DNA of 64,000 bases from Zoogloea dura (lineage in GTDB: Bacteria; Pseudomonadota; Gammaproteobacteria; Burkholderiales; Rhodocyclaceae): the NCBI RefSeq assembly GCF_012927165.1, contig NZ_JABBGA010000005.1:186001-250000 (forward strand), read 5' to 3'. Shown in pieces: positions 43,847-53,308 of the stretch; within the stretch, counting starts at the first letter, position 1; each line of letters opens with the position of its first letter. Both the position numbers and the translations under genes were made by a program. The notes beneath the pieces were generated by a model. It was not told where the DNA came from. It did not search any database and worked only from the letters and a program-made list of their open reading frames with translations.

Positions 43847-44854
43847 ATGAAAATTCTCGTTACCGGCGCCGCCGGTTTCATCGGCATGCACACCAGTCAG
43901 CTCCTGCTGGCGCGAGGCGATCAGGTGGTCGGTCTCGACAATCTCAACGATTACTACGAGGTCCAGCTCAAGCATGACCGCCTGGCCCGCCTGACACCCC
44001 ACGAGAACTTCCGCTTCGTGAAGCTGGATGTGGCCGACCGGGAAGGGATGGAGAAGCTCTTCGCCGAAGAGAAGTTCGACCGGGTCATCCACCTGGCCGC
44101 CCAGGCCGGCGTGCGCTACTCCCTGGTCAATCCCCATGCCTATGTCGAGAGCAACCTGACCGGCTTCATGAACATCCTGGAAGGCTGCCGCCACAACAAG
44201 GTGCAACACCTGGTCTATGCCAGCAGCTCCAGCGTGTATGGCGGCAACACCAGGATGCCCTTCTCGGAGCACGACAGCGTCGATCATCCGGTCAGCATCT
44301 ACGCCGCCACCAAGAAGGCCAACGAGCTGATGGCCCACACCTACAGCCATCTCTACGGCCTGCCCACCACCGGGCTGCGTTTCTTCACCGTGTATGGCCC
44401 CTGGGGCCGGCCCGACATGGCGCTGTTCCTGTTCACCAAGGCGATCCTCGAAGGGCGTCCGATCGACGTCTTCAACCACGGCAAGATGAAGCGCGACTTC
44501 ACCTATGTGGATGACATCGTGCAGGGCGTCATCAAGACCCTCGATCACGTGGCGGAACCCGATGCGGCCTACAACGCCGACAGCCCCGATCCCGGCACCA
44601 GCAACGTGCCTTACCGGGTCTTCAACATCGGCAACAACAACCCGGTCGAGCTGATGGCCTTTGTCGAGGCCATCGAGAATGCCCTGGGCATCGAGGCCCA
44701 GAAGAACTTCCTGCCGTTGCAGGACGGCGATGTGCCCGCCACCTACGCCAATACCGACGCCCTCAACGCCTGGACCGGCTTCGTGCCGGCTACCCCCGTG
44801 CCGGTGGGGATCAGTCGTTTCGTCGAGTGGTACCGGGGCTACTACGGGAAGTAA
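43847..44854 (+). CDS. NAD-dependent epimerase, UDP-glucuronate 4-epimerase-like
   Basis: Cytoplasmic nucleotide-sugar epimerase of 335 residues, starting at [15 protein letters not shown] with the NAD motif GAAGFIG. The catalytic region shows [12 protein letters not shown] and YAATKKANE, and the family motif [17 protein letters not shown] separates UDP-glucuronate/UDP-galacturonate epimerases from GalE. It provides a uronic acid donor for LPS or capsule, which fits with waaA next door. The Shine-Dalgarno is weak. Confidence 0.93.
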   Translation: MKILVTGAAGFIGMHTSQLLLARGDQVVGLDNLNDYYEVQLKHDRLARLTPHENFRFVKLDVADREGMEKLFAEEKFDRVIHLAAQAGVRYSLVNPHAYVESNLTGFMNILEGCRHNKVQHLVYASSSSVYGGNTRMPFSEHDSVDHPVSIYAATKKANELMAHTYSHLYGLPTTGLRFFTVYGPWGRPDMALFLFTKAILEGRPIDVFNHGKMKRDFTYVDDIVQGVIKTLDHVAEPDAAYNADSPDPGTSNVPYRVFNIGNNNPVELMAFVEAIENALGIEAQKNFLPLQDGDVPATYANTDALNAWTGFVPATPVPVGISRFVEWYRGYYGK

Positions 44855-44869
44855 TTGCCTGCATGAAGA

Positions 44870-44892
44870 CCCGCCCCGGCGTGAGGGGCGGG
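44870..44892 (+). terminator. Hairpin after the epimerase gene
   Basis: CCCGCCCC (44870-44877) pairs with GGGGCGGG (44885-44892) around a 7-base loop, 16 bases after the epimerase stop. No clear U-tract follows, so the hairpin may be an imperfect terminator or an RNA-stabilising end. Confidence 0.4.
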
Positions 44893-44964
44893 CGGCACTT
44901 TGTGTGATCGTCAGATGGCGTGTCGGTTAAACTGTCGGTTGCGTCTGTCGGATTACCTTGAACG

Positions 44965-47367
44965 ATGAAACCACGTTTCGCCCTCGGCATGCTCGCCGCG
45001 AGCCTGCTGAGCCTGTCTGGCCCTGCTTTCCCTGCCACCACCCCCGCATCCGAACCGGCTCCCCTGGTAGCGTTCCAGGCTTATCCGGCACGCCTGCAGG
45101 TTGCCCGGGAGGCAGTGGAAAGGGCCGCGCAGGGCGGTCGGGCCGACGCGCTGAAACTGGCCGCTGCCCTCAATGAGCTGGCCGTCATCCACATCCTCAA
45201 TGCCGACCATGCCGAGGCACAAGACGCCCTCGAGCGTGCGCTTTCCATCCGGGAGGGGCAGCTTGGCGCCGATCACCCGGACGTGGCCACCACCCTCGGC
45301 AACCTGGGCCTGGTCTATCTCGGCCAGGGCCGGCTGGACAAGGCCGGAGCGCCCCTCGAACGGGCCCTGGCGATCCGCGAGAACGTGCGCGGTTATGCCA
45401 GCGTCGAGGTGGCCAATTCCCTCAACAACCTGGGTGCTTTCCGCAAGGCTTCCGGCGAATATGCCCGCGCTGCGCTGCTGCACAAGCGCGCCCTGACCTT
45501 GCGCGAGCGCGCCCTGTCGCCGACGCATCCGGACGTGGCCATGTCCCTGGCCAACCTGGCAGAACTGTACCGCGCCCAGGGTCTCTTCCCGGCCGCCGAA
45601 CCCCTGCAGACGCGTGCCCTGGCGATCCGCGAAAAAGCGTTGTCAGCCGATCATCCCGACCTCGCCGCTTCGCTGGCCGACCAATGCGAGCTGCTGCGCG
45701 AGCAGGGGCGCTATGCCCAGGCCGAGGCGCTGTGCGAGCGCGCCCTGGAGATCAGCGAGAAGGCGCTCGGCGGTGCGCATCCGGACGTGGCGCGGGCGCT
45801 GCTGGTCAAGGCCGACCTGTACCGGGCCCAGTACCGCTTTGCCGCCGCCGAGCCCCTGCATGTGCGTGCCCTCGACATCATCGAGAAGCGCCTCGGCCGC
45901 AAGCATCCCGAGGCGGCGACGGCCCGGGTTCGCCTGGCCGAGCTGTACATGGACCAGCGCCAGTACGCCCTGGCGGAGCGCCTGTTCCGGCAGGCCCGGG
46001 AGATCCGCGAGGATCGCCTGGGCCGGGAGCATCCGGACCTCGCCGACGTGCTCGTCCGGCAGGCCCGGGCGGTGAGTGCCCTGGGGCGTCAGCAGGAAGC
46101 GGACGAGAGCCTTGATCAGGCTTTCCTGATCCTTCGCGACAGTGCCTGGGCTGATCATCCGGCCCTCACGCTGGCCGAGCTGACCCGGGCCCGCGTGGCG
46201 GTGGCGCGGGGCGACCTGGCGCGCGCCGAGCCGCTGTACCGGAGGGCCCTGGCCATGCGCGAGAAGAATCTCCCGGCGGGCCACCCCGCGGTGGCCCGGG
46301 CGCGCACCGCGCTGGCCGAACTGTATCGCCTGCAAGGCCGCTACGTGGATGCAGTGCCCCAGTTCAACCGCTCCCTCGATGCCCTGGAAAAGATCTTCGG
46401 CGCGACCCACCCCGAGTTGATGTCACCACTCAGCGGACTGGCCGCGATCAGCCGCGCCAAGGGCGAGCAGCGCGCCACCGAAGGTTATGACAAGCGTCTT
46501 CTGGCCGTTCAGGAAGCCTGGCTGGGGCCGGACAATCCGACCGTGCTGGCCTCGCTGGAAAGCCAGGCGGATGCCTATCTCGCCAGCAAGCGCTATACCG
46601 ATGCCGCACCGCTCTACACCCGCCTGATCGCCGGCAGCGAGATCCGTCTGGGGGCGGCCAGCCCGGCCTTCGATGCCCTGCTGGAGCGGGTTGCCGGCAT
46701 CCACAAGGCCAACGGCAACCAGGCCGAGGCCGAGCTGTTGTACCGGCGGCTGCTGGCCCTGCGGGAAGCTCGTCCGGGCGCTGACGCGGACCCGTCGATT
46801 CCCAATCTGCGCCTGATGCTGGCCGACCTGGCCTTCGCCCAGGGGCGCTACGCGGATGCGGCGACCGACTATCGCTACCTGCTGGAAACCCGCGCGGTGG
46901 TCTTCCATGAGGGCAATACCCAGACCGGGGTGCTGCTCAACAACCTCGGCGAATCCCTGCGCCTGCAGGGCAAGAGCGAGGAGGCCGAGGCGAGCTACGT
47001 GCGGGCCATCGCCATCCTGCGCCGGGCCGGCGGGTCGCAGCACCCCGAGCTGGCCAATGCAGAGAACAACTACGGGGTCTCCCTCTTCAACCGCAAGGCC
47101 CTGGCCGAAGCCGAGCCGCATCTGCTCGAAGCCCTGCGCATCCGCGAGCAGGTGCTGGCCCCGACCGACCTGGACCTCGCCACCTCCCTCAACAACCTTG
47201 CCAGCCTGCGCATCGCCCGCGGAGATTCGGCCGGTGCGGTGCCCTTGCTCGAACGTGCCCGCGTCATTGCCGACAAGCATCCCCAGGGGGCTGCGCTGAA
47301 GGTCGGCATCCGCCGCATGCTCGAGTCCGCCCGGGCGGTGAGTCAGCCGAAGGGCGACGCCCAGTGA
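44965..47367 (+). CDS. Large periplasmic kinesin-light-chain-type TPR protein
   Basis: An 800-residue exported protein: signal peptide (residues 1 to about 24, ending PAFPA) followed by some 17 degenerate 42-residue TPR units of the TPR_12/kinesin light chain type. The repeated pattern is ALxIREkxLGxDHPDVAxxLxNLAxLYxxQGRY, visible from about residue 60 to 790. No enzymatic domain is seen. It stands 54 bases before gspE in the same direction and could serve as a periplasmic scaffold for the secretion system; that link is inference from position. Confidence 0.9.
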   Translation: MKPRFALGMLAASLLSLSGPAFPATTPASEPAPLVAFQAYPARLQVAREAVERAAQGGRADALKLAAALNELAVIHILNADHAEAQDALERALSIREGQLGADHPDVATTLGNLGLVYLGQGRLDKAGAPLERALAIRENVRGYASVEVANSLNNLGAFRKASGEYARAALLHKRALTLRERALSPTHPDVAMSLANLAELYRAQGLFPAAEPLQTRALAIREKALSADHPDLAASLADQCELLREQGRYAQAEALCERALEISEKALGGAHPDVARALLVKADLYRAQYRFAAAEPLHVRALDIIEKRLGRKHPEAATARVRLAELYMDQRQYALAERLFRQAREIREDRLGREHPDLADVLVRQARAVSALGRQQEADESLDQAFLILRDSAWADHPALTLAELTRARVAVARGDLARAEPLYRRALAMREKNLPAGHPAVARARTALAELYRLQGRYVDAVPQFNRSLDALEKIFGATHPELMSPLSGLAAISRAKGEQRATEGYDKRLLAVQEAWLGPDNPTVLASLESQADAYLASKRYTDAAPLYTRLIAGSEIRLGAASPAFDALLERVAGIHKANGNQAEAELLYRRLLALREARPGADADPSIPNLRLMLADLAFAQGRYADAATDYRYLLETRAVVFHEGNTQTGVLLNNLGESLRLQGKSEEAEASYVRAIAILRRAGGSQHPELANAENNYGVSLFNRKALAEAEPHLLEALRIREQVLAPTDLDLATSLNNLASLRIARGDSAGAVPLLERARVIADKHPQGAALKVGIRRMLESARAVSQPKGDAQ

Positions 47368-47421
47368 GCGTATCTGGCTCCGCCCGGCCCCGCGCAGGGG
47401 CTGGCGGCGGGCGCCAAGGAC

Positions 47422-49152
47422 ATGGATTTTCAAGTGACTGAACAGACCGTCTCTTCCGACCCGCCTCTGCGCCCGATGCTGGGCGAACTGCTCATTGCCG
47501 ATGGCAAGCTCGGGGCCCGCGACCTGGAGCGCGCCCTGTCGGCCCAGGCCGAGATGGGCGGCATGCTGGGCACGGTGCTGGTCCGCCTGGGTGTGGTTTC
47601 CGACCTGGACGTGGCACGGGTGTTGTCCCGGCAGCTGGGCATCCCGCTGCGCACCGCCGATTCCTTTTCGGCCGACCTGCCCCTGCCCGAAGGCGTTTCT
47701 CCGGATTTTCTGACGGCCCACCGGGTCCTGCCCCTGTCCGAGACGGATGGTGTGCTGACGGTGGCCTGCGTCGAGCCCCAGAACCCCTTCATCGCCAAGG
47801 CCTTGTCCCTGGCCACCGGGCTTCAGGTACGGGTGGCGATCGGTCTCGAAACCGAGATCGAGGCCGCCTTGAAGAACCTGCTGGAGGCGCCGCCGGAAGA
47901 GGATGACGAGCTCGGCCGCAGTGGTGATTTCGACGAGGGTGGCGATTTCATCGAGCACCTGAAGGACCTCGCCAGCGAAGCGCCGGTGATCCGCCTGGTG
48001 AATCACATCGTGGCGCGGGTCATCGACCTGAAGGCTTCCGACATCCACCTGGAGCCCTTCGACGACGGGCTCTACGTGCGCTACCGGGTGGACGGGGTGA
48101 TCCAGGTCGGCGAGGTGGTGGCGCCCTCGATGGCGCCGGCGGTGGTGTCGCGGGTCAAGCTGCTGGCCCACCTCAACATCGCCGAGCGGCGCCTGCCCCA
48201 GGACGGCCGCATCAACCTGCGCATCAAGGGCCGGGAGCTCGACCTGCGGGTGTCCACGGTGCCCACCGTGCACGGCGAGAGCGTGGTGATGCGGGTCCTT
48301 GACCGGGCCAGCATCCGCTTCAGCCTCAACGAGATGGGCTTCAGCGCCGACACCCTGCGCGTCTTCGAGTCGCTGTTGCAGCGCCCCCACGGCATCCTGC
48401 TGGTGACCGGCCCGACCGGCTCCGGCAAGACCACCACCCTGTATGCGGCCCTGGGCAAGCTGGACGCCCGGGCCACCAAGATCATCACCGTCGAGGATCC
48501 GGTCGAATACCAGCTCGGCGGCATCAACCAGATCCAGGTCCATCCACAGATCGGCCTGACCTTTGCCAGCGCCCTGCGGGCCATCCTGCGCCAGGATCCG
48601 GACATCATCATGATCGGTGAAATGCGGGATGGTGAAACCGCGCAGATCGCCGTGCAGTCGGCCCTCACCGGCCACCTGGTGCTATCGACCCTGCACACCA
48701 ACACGGCGGCCGGGGCGGTGATCCGCCTCCAGGACATGGGGCTGGAGCGCTACCTGATCACCTCCTCGGTGAACGGGGTGCTGGCCCAGCGCCTGGTGCG
48801 CAGGTTGTGCACGGCCTGCAAGTCGCCCCTGGACCTGGACGAGAGCGTGCTCGAGCGCAGCGGCCTGAAGCGTTTCATGCCGGCCGGCAGCCGGCAGGTC
48901 TACAACCCGGTGGGCTGCCCGGCCTGCCGTCAGACCGGTTATTCGGGCCGCACCGGCATCCACGAACTCTTCGTCCTGGGCGAGGACATGCACCAGGCCA
49001 TCATCTCTGGCGCCGATGCCACCGAGCTGCACGAGACGGCCCGCAAGTCCGGCATGTTCACCCTCTACGAGGACGGTCTGCGCAAGGTTGCCGCGGGCGA
49101 GACCAGCCTGGAGGAAGTCCTCCGCGTGACCCAGGATCAGGGGCATGCCTGA
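47422..49152 (+). CDS. gspE: Type II secretion ATPase GspE
   Basis: Cytoplasmic hexameric ATPase that drives pseudopilus assembly. The 576 residues contain an N-terminal GspE/PilB N-domain (about 15-155), Walker A GPTGSGKTTTLYA near residue 330, the Asp box and Walker B (IMIGEMRDGETA) and His box (TLHTNTAAGA). The four-Cys zinc motif is CTACK ... CPACR (about residues 463-505). Its last 8 bases overlap the gspF start. Confidence 0.95.
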   Translation: MDFQVTEQTVSSDPPLRPMLGELLIADGKLGARDLERALSAQAEMGGMLGTVLVRLGVVSDLDVARVLSRQLGIPLRTADSFSADLPLPEGVSPDFLTAHRVLPLSETDGVLTVACVEPQNPFIAKALSLATGLQVRVAIGLETEIEAALKNLLEAPPEEDDELGRSGDFDEGGDFIEHLKDLASEAPVIRLVNHIVARVIDLKASDIHLEPFDDGLYVRYRVDGVIQVGEVVAPSMAPAVVSRVKLLAHLNIAERRLPQDGRINLRIKGRELDLRVSTVPTVHGESVVMRVLDRASIRFSLNEMGFSADTLRVFESLLQRPHGILLVTGPTGSGKTTTLYAALGKLDARATKIITVEDPVEYQLGGINQIQVHPQIGLTFASALRAILRQDPDIIMIGEMRDGETAQIAVQSALTGHLVLSTLHTNTAAGAVIRLQDMGLERYLITSSVNGVLAQRLVRRLCTACKSPLDLDESVLERSGLKRFMPAGSRQVYNPVGCPACRQTGYSGRTGIHELFVLGEDMHQAIISGADATELHETARKSGMFTLYEDGLRKVAAGETSLEEVLRVTQDQGHA

Positions 49153-50380
49153 GTACGCCTATCAGGCGGCCGACGCCAAGGGGGCGCGTCGCGATGGCGT
49201 CATCGAGGCGGCCTCCGAAGACGCCGCCCTGCGCACCCTGCGTGCCCGTGGCCTGACGCCCCTGCGTGTGTCCGCTCGTGCCGACGTGGCAACGCCTGGC
49301 GCCAGCGCCATCCCTGCCGCCGGAGCCAGGGTCGCGGCCAAGGGCAAGCCGACCCAGGTGGATCTGCTCGGCTTCACGTCCGAGCTGGCCATCATGCTGC
49401 GGGCCGGCCTGTCCCTCGACCGGGCGCTCAAGGTGCTCATCGGCATGAGCCACAAGGCCTCCGTGGGCGCGCTGCTGGCCGGTGTGCTGGACGCGGTGAA
49501 GGGCGGCGCGCCCCTCAGCCGGGCGATTGCACCGCACCGGGAGTTCTTCGGCGATTTCTATATCAACATGGTGCGATCCGGCGAGATCGGCGGCCAGCTC
49601 AGCGAGGTGCTGACGCGCCTGGTCGAGCACCTGGAGCGGATCCGGGCCCTGCGCGAAAGCGTCATCTCGGCGATGATCTACCCGGCCATCCTGCTGCTGG
49701 TGGCGGTGATCTCGGTGGTGGCGATGCTGGGTTTCGTGGTGCCGCAGTTCGAGTCCCTCTTCAAGGATATGGGCGATGCCCTGCCCACGCCGACCCGCAT
49801 CGTGGTTGCGGTGGGGCATTTCTTCACCGATTACGGCCTGTTTCTCGCAGTGGGCGTGTTCCTGGCCGGCGGCGCCGCCGCCAAGTGGCTGGCCTCGCCG
49901 GCCGGCCGCCAGTGGTGGCAGGGCTGGATCCTGCGGGTGCCGGTGTTCGGGCGCATCTTCCTCAAGTACGAGATCACCCGCTTCACCCGATCCCTGGGCA
50001 CCCTGCTGGGCAACGGCGTGCCGGTCATCTCGGCGCTCAACATCGCCACCGAAACGGTGGGCAATGTGCATGTGCGCAGCGCCTTCGGCGGCGTCGCGCC
50101 GGCGATGAAGGGGGGCGGCCGGATGACCGAGGCGCTGTACAAGACCGGGCTGTTTGAACCGATGGCGATCAATCTGGTCCGTGTCGGAGAGGAAACCGGC
50201 AGGCTCGACAGCATGATGCTGGAACTGGCCCGCATCCTCGACCGGGAGGTGGAGACCAGCATCAAGCGTGGCCTGACCCTTCTCGAACCCTTGCTAATTC
50301 TGACTCTCGGCGTGATGATCGCCGGGATCATCGTCTCCATCCTGATGGGCATCCTGTCCGTCAATGATCTGGCGGTTTAG
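49145..50380 (+). CDS. gspF: Type II secretion inner-membrane protein GspF
   Basis: Polytopic platform protein of 411 residues with two T2SSF domains. The start MPEYAYQAADAKG and the segments LAIMLRAGLSLDRAL (about residue 80) and ITRFTRSLGTLLGNGVPVISAL (the repeated domain) are characteristic; three membrane segments are visible, the last at the C-terminus (LILTLGVMIAGIIVSILMG). Gene order places it correctly after gspE. Confidence 0.95.
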   Translation: MPEYAYQAADAKGARRDGVIEAASEDAALRTLRARGLTPLRVSARADVATPGASAIPAAGARVAAKGKPTQVDLLGFTSELAIMLRAGLSLDRALKVLIGMSHKASVGALLAGVLDAVKGGAPLSRAIAPHREFFGDFYINMVRSGEIGGQLSEVLTRLVEHLERIRALRESVISAMIYPAILLLVAVISVVAMLGFVVPQFESLFKDMGDALPTPTRIVVAVGHFFTDYGLFLAVGVFLAGGAAAKWLASPAGRQWWQGWILRVPVFGRIFLKYEITRFTRSLGTLLGNGVPVISALNIATETVGNVHVRSAFGGVAPAMKGGGRMTEALYKTGLFEPMAINLVRVGEETGRLDSMMLELARILDREVETSIKRGLTLLEPLLILTLGVMIAGIIVSILMGILSVNDLAV

Positions 50381-50410
50381 CCTTGTTTTACTTAGAAATC
50401 CGGAGTTTTC

Positions 50411-50851
50411 ATGGTGCATGATTCCCCTTCCTACCGCCGCGCGAAAGTGGCCGGCTTCACCCTGGTCGAACTGCTGGTGGTGCTGGCCATCCTGACCCTG
50501 CTGGTCGGCCTTGTCGGTCCGCGCATGCTCAACCAGCTCGGTGGTGCCAAGAGCAAGACCGCCGGTGTGCAGATCAGCGATCTCGAGAAATCCCTCGAGC
50601 TCTTCAAGCTCAGCGTGGGGCGCTTCCCTACTGACGAAGAAGGTCTGGACGCTCTGGTCAAGAAGCCGGCGTCCGCCAATGGCTGGGATGGTCCTTACCT
50701 GAAGGGCGGTACGGTGCCCCTCGATCCCTGGAACAATCCCTACAAATACAAGCGTGCGGCCAATGGTGCCGAGGTCGAGATCCTGTCCCTGGGCGCCGAT
50801 GGGGCGCCCGGCGGCGAGGGCGAGAACGCTGACGTCCGTAATGGCAAGTAG
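50411..50851 (+). CDS. gspG: Major pseudopilin GspG
   Basis: Main subunit of the type II pseudopilus. The prepilin signal has a 15-residue leader ending in Gly15 before FTLVELLVVLAILTLLVGL (methylation at Phe16, conserved Glu20). The C-terminal segment shows the GspG calcium/loop region DGPYLKGGTVPLDPWNNPYK and later LSLGADGAPGGEGENADV. A clear Shine-Dalgarno (GGAG, 5 bases) precedes the ATG. At 146 residues it has the usual size. Confidence 0.96.
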   Translation: MVHDSPSYRRAKVAGFTLVELLVVLAILTLLVGLVGPRMLNQLGGAKSKTAGVQISDLEKSLELFKLSVGRFPTDEEGLDALVKKPASANGWDGPYLKGGTVPLDPWNNPYKYKRAANGAEVEILSLGADGAPGGEGENADVRNGK

Positions 50852-51338
50852 TGTTGCCGGCCCGGCCGTCAGGCCGGGCCGCACGAAGGCGCGTGGCGCC
50901 TTCGCAGGTTTCACCCTCATCGAGCTGATCGTTACCTTTGCGGTGATGGCGCTGTTTCTGGGGCTGGCGCCGGTGGCCTTCGGCAAGCTGATGGAAGCAT
51001 CCCATTACCGCAGCACGGTCCGCCACATGCTCGCGGGCATGGTGTCCGCCCGGCAGCAATCCATCACGAGCGGGCGAAGCACCGTCTTCTCGGTGGATCT
51101 CGAGAAGCGCCTGTTCGGCCCCGAGGGCAAGATGGACAACAGCTTCCCGGATTCGGTGCAGGTGCGCCTGGTGGTGGCAGGCATCGAGTCGGACCGGCGT
51201 GGCGGCAGCATCCGTTTCTATCCGGGCGGAGGTGCCACCGGTGGCAGCGTCGATGTGCTGCGTCCGTCGGGTGAGGGGGTGCGCCTGAGGGTGGATTGGC
51301 TGCTCGGCTCGGTGAGCCAGGAGCCCATCAGCCGATGA
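50841..51338 (+). CDS. gspH: Minor pseudopilin GspH
   Basis: The start at 50841 lies inside the end of gspG and gives 165 residues. The prepilin leader ends in Gly23 before FTLIELIVTFAVMALFLGL, with Glu28 conserved. The remaining domain (LMEASHYRSTVRHMLAGM, IRFYPGGGATGGSVDV) fits GspH/FimT-type minor pseudopilins. A longer in-frame reading upstream is the gspG region in another frame. Confidence 0.9.
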   Translation: MASSVAGPAVRPGRTKARGAFAGFTLIELIVTFAVMALFLGLAPVAFGKLMEASHYRSTVRHMLAGMVSARQQSITSGRSTVFSVDLEKRLFGPEGKMDNSFPDSVQVRLVVAGIESDRRGGSIRFYPGGGATGGSVDVLRPSGEGVRLRVDWLLGSVSQEPISR

Positions 51339-51739
51339 GTCTGCACAATGCCCGCCGGCAGCGGGGTTTCTCCCTTCTCGAGGTGCTGGTGGCGTTTGCC
51401 ATCATGGCCATGTCGCTGGTGGTGCTGTACCGCACCAGCGGCGGCAGCGTGAAGGCGGTGGCGGATGCCGGGCTTTACGACCGCGCCGTGCGTACTGCCC
51501 GGTCGGTGCTGGCCATGCAGGATGGTGTGCCGCCCGCGGGGCTGGCCCTCGATGGCGAGGACGCAGGGATGCGCTGGCAACTGCGAACCTCGCCCTATCC
51601 GGTTCCGGCTGGCAGTGGGGCGGTGGTGCCCCTGCACCGGGTGGAGGTGGTGGTCTATTTCGGCAGTGACGGTGCCCGCTCGATCAGCCTGGCGGGTCTG
51701 CTGCCCCAGCTCAAGGCGCCACCGGGGGCGCCGCGGTGA
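51335..51739 (+). CDS. gspI: Minor pseudopilin GspI
   Basis: The 134-residue product has a short prepilin leader ending in Gly11 before FSLLEVLVAFAIMAMSLVVL, with Glu16, and the GspI-type continuation (LYRTSGGSVKAVADAG). The start overlaps the gspH stop (ATGA) and the stop overlaps gspJ (GTGA). Confidence 0.9.
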   Translation: MSLHNARRQRGFSLLEVLVAFAIMAMSLVVLYRTSGGSVKAVADAGLYDRAVRTARSVLAMQDGVPPAGLALDGEDAGMRWQLRTSPYPVPAGSGAVVPLHRVEVVVYFGSDGARSISLAGLLPQLKAPPGAPR

Positions 51740-52392
51740 GGCGCATCCGGATGTCGAAGCAGGGTGGCTTCACCCTGGTCGAGCTGATCATTTCCCTGGT
51801 CATCGTGGCTGTCATCATGGTCGGGCTGTTGGCTGCCCTGCGCTCTTTCGGCGTGACGGACGAGAAGCTGGAGCGGCGCCTCGCGCAAGCCGACGAGCGG
51901 CGTGTGGTGTCGGGCTTCCTCGAGGATGTGCTGGGCCAGGCGGTGCTCAGGCCCCGTCTGGCGATGGCCGGCAAGCCCGAGGAGAGCTGTTTTGTCGGTG
52001 GTCCGGACAGCCTGGAGTGGGTTGGTGTGATGCCGGCACGTCATGGTGTCGGTGGGCTCCATTATTTCCGGCTGTACTGGGCGGGCGATGGCCGCCGCGC
52101 GGCCCTGATGCTCGCCTATCTGCCTTTCGCAGGCCTCGATGCGCCACTGCCCGACTGGAGCCTGGCAGAACGTCGGGTGCTGGTCGAGGATGTGAGCGGT
52201 TTTGCCTTGCGCTATCAGCTTGAAGATGGGGGTGAGTGGCTGGGGCAGTGGCGCAACACGGTGGATTCGCGCCGGGTGGGGCGGGTCGGAGTGGCTCTGG
52301 CGGCGGGGGGCTCGGAGTGGCCTTTGCTGGTGGTGCCGGTGCGCAGCTTGGTGAGTGCGGGGGCCATGGGACGGATCGTCAATGGACCTTAG
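51736..52392 (+). CDS. gspJ: Minor pseudopilin GspJ
   Basis: The 218-residue product begins with GTG at 51736 (an ATG five codons later is possible) and has a prepilin leader ending in Gly11 before FTLVELIISLVIVAVIMVGL. The body carries the long GspJ-type C-terminal domain (LEWVGVMPARHGVGGLHYF). In known systems GspJ joins GspI and GspK at the pseudopilus tip. Confidence 0.9.
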   Translation: MRRIRMSKQGGFTLVELIISLVIVAVIMVGLLAALRSFGVTDEKLERRLAQADERRVVSGFLEDVLGQAVLRPRLAMAGKPEESCFVGGPDSLEWVGVMPARHGVGGLHYFRLYWAGDGRRAALMLAYLPFAGLDAPLPDWSLAERRVLVEDVSGFALRYQLEDGGEWLGQWRNTVDSRRVGRVGVALAAGGSEWPLLVVPVRSLVSAGAMGRIVNGP

Positions 52393-53308
52393 AGCACGCA
52401 TGCGTGGCAGCTCGCGACACCGCCAGCAGGCCTATGCCCTGGTGGCGGTGATGTGGATGGTCAGTGCCCTGATGGTGCTGGTTTCCGCGCTGGTCTACCA
52501 GGCGCGTACCGAGATCCGTGTTGTTTCCGCCGGGCGTGATGCCCTGAGCGCGGCAACGCGTGGTGATGCGGCGATCCAGCTGGCGCTTGCCGCCATCGTG
52601 GGGGAGCCGCGTGCCTTCACCTACCAGCGCGCTCTCGATGTGACGTTTGAGGGGCAGGGGATCCGGGTGCTCGTCACTCCGCTCAATGGCCTTATCTCCC
52701 TCAACGGCGCGCCGGCGCCGCTGCTGGAGGCGATGTTCGTGCGTGCTGCGGGGCTTGATCCGGCCCTGGCTGGCGCTTTGGCGGAGCGGATTGTCGATTG
52801 GCGGGATTCGGATTTGGCGCCCCTGCCCAGGGGGGCGGAGGCTCCTGATTACCTGGCGGCGGGCAGCCCCTATCGGCCTCGCAACGGGCCTTTCGAAGCG
52901 CCCGAGGACCTGCTTCAGGTGCTTGGAGTGGACCTGGAAACCTATGATAAAATTAAGAACTTGATCACCGTCGATGGTGGTTCGGCGCTCACCAATCCGC
53001 TCGCGGCACCGCAGGAGGTCTTGCTGGTGCTGGCCCAGGGCAATGCCGCTGTCGCCGACAGGATTGCCACTGCACGGGATGCAGGGCAAGTGCAGGTTGA
53101 TACCACCAGTCTGATGCAGGAATTCACCGATCAATCCTCCTCTTCGCGTTTCCGGCTCCAGGCCTTTGTCCCGACTGGTGACGGCCGGGCCATCGTGCGC
53201 ACCCAGGTCGTCGATGCGAGCCCTGTGTCCTCCCCCCGTCTGCCGTGGCGCGTGATGCGTGTTGAGCGCCCTTATGGTGCCGGTGACATTTCCGGTGCGC
53301 CTCGCTGA
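52382..53308 (+). CDS. gspK: Minor pseudopilin GspK
   Basis: The 308-residue product, start ATG 52382 inside the end of gspJ, has a prepilin-like N-terminus RQQAYALVAVMWMVSALMV lacking the Glu at position +5, which is normal for GspK. The typical SAM-like helical insert is present (NGLISLNGAPAPLLEAMF, IVDWRDSDLAPLPRGAEAPD). It is the size expected for the pseudopilus tip subunit. Confidence 0.9.
   Translation: MDLRARMRGSSRHRQQAYALVAVMWMVSALMVLVSALVYQARTEIRVVSAGRDALSAATRGDAAIQLALAAIVGEPRAFTYQRALDVTFEGQGIRVLVTPLNGLISLNGAPAPLLEAMFVRAAGLDPALAGALAERIVDWRDSDLAPLPRGAEAPDYLAAGSPYRPRNGPFEAPEDLLQVLGVDLETYDKIKNLITVDGGSALTNPLAAPQEVLLVLAQGNAAVADRIATARDAGQVQVDTTSLMQEFTDQSSSSRFRLQAFVPTGDGRAIVRTQVVDASPVSSPRLPWRVMRVERPYGAGDISGAPR

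Noticed and set aside
46423-48675. 750-codon minus-strand open frame across the TPR and gspE genes
   Set aside because: It spans two well-supported plus-strand genes and shows no family motif; typical high-GC shadow.
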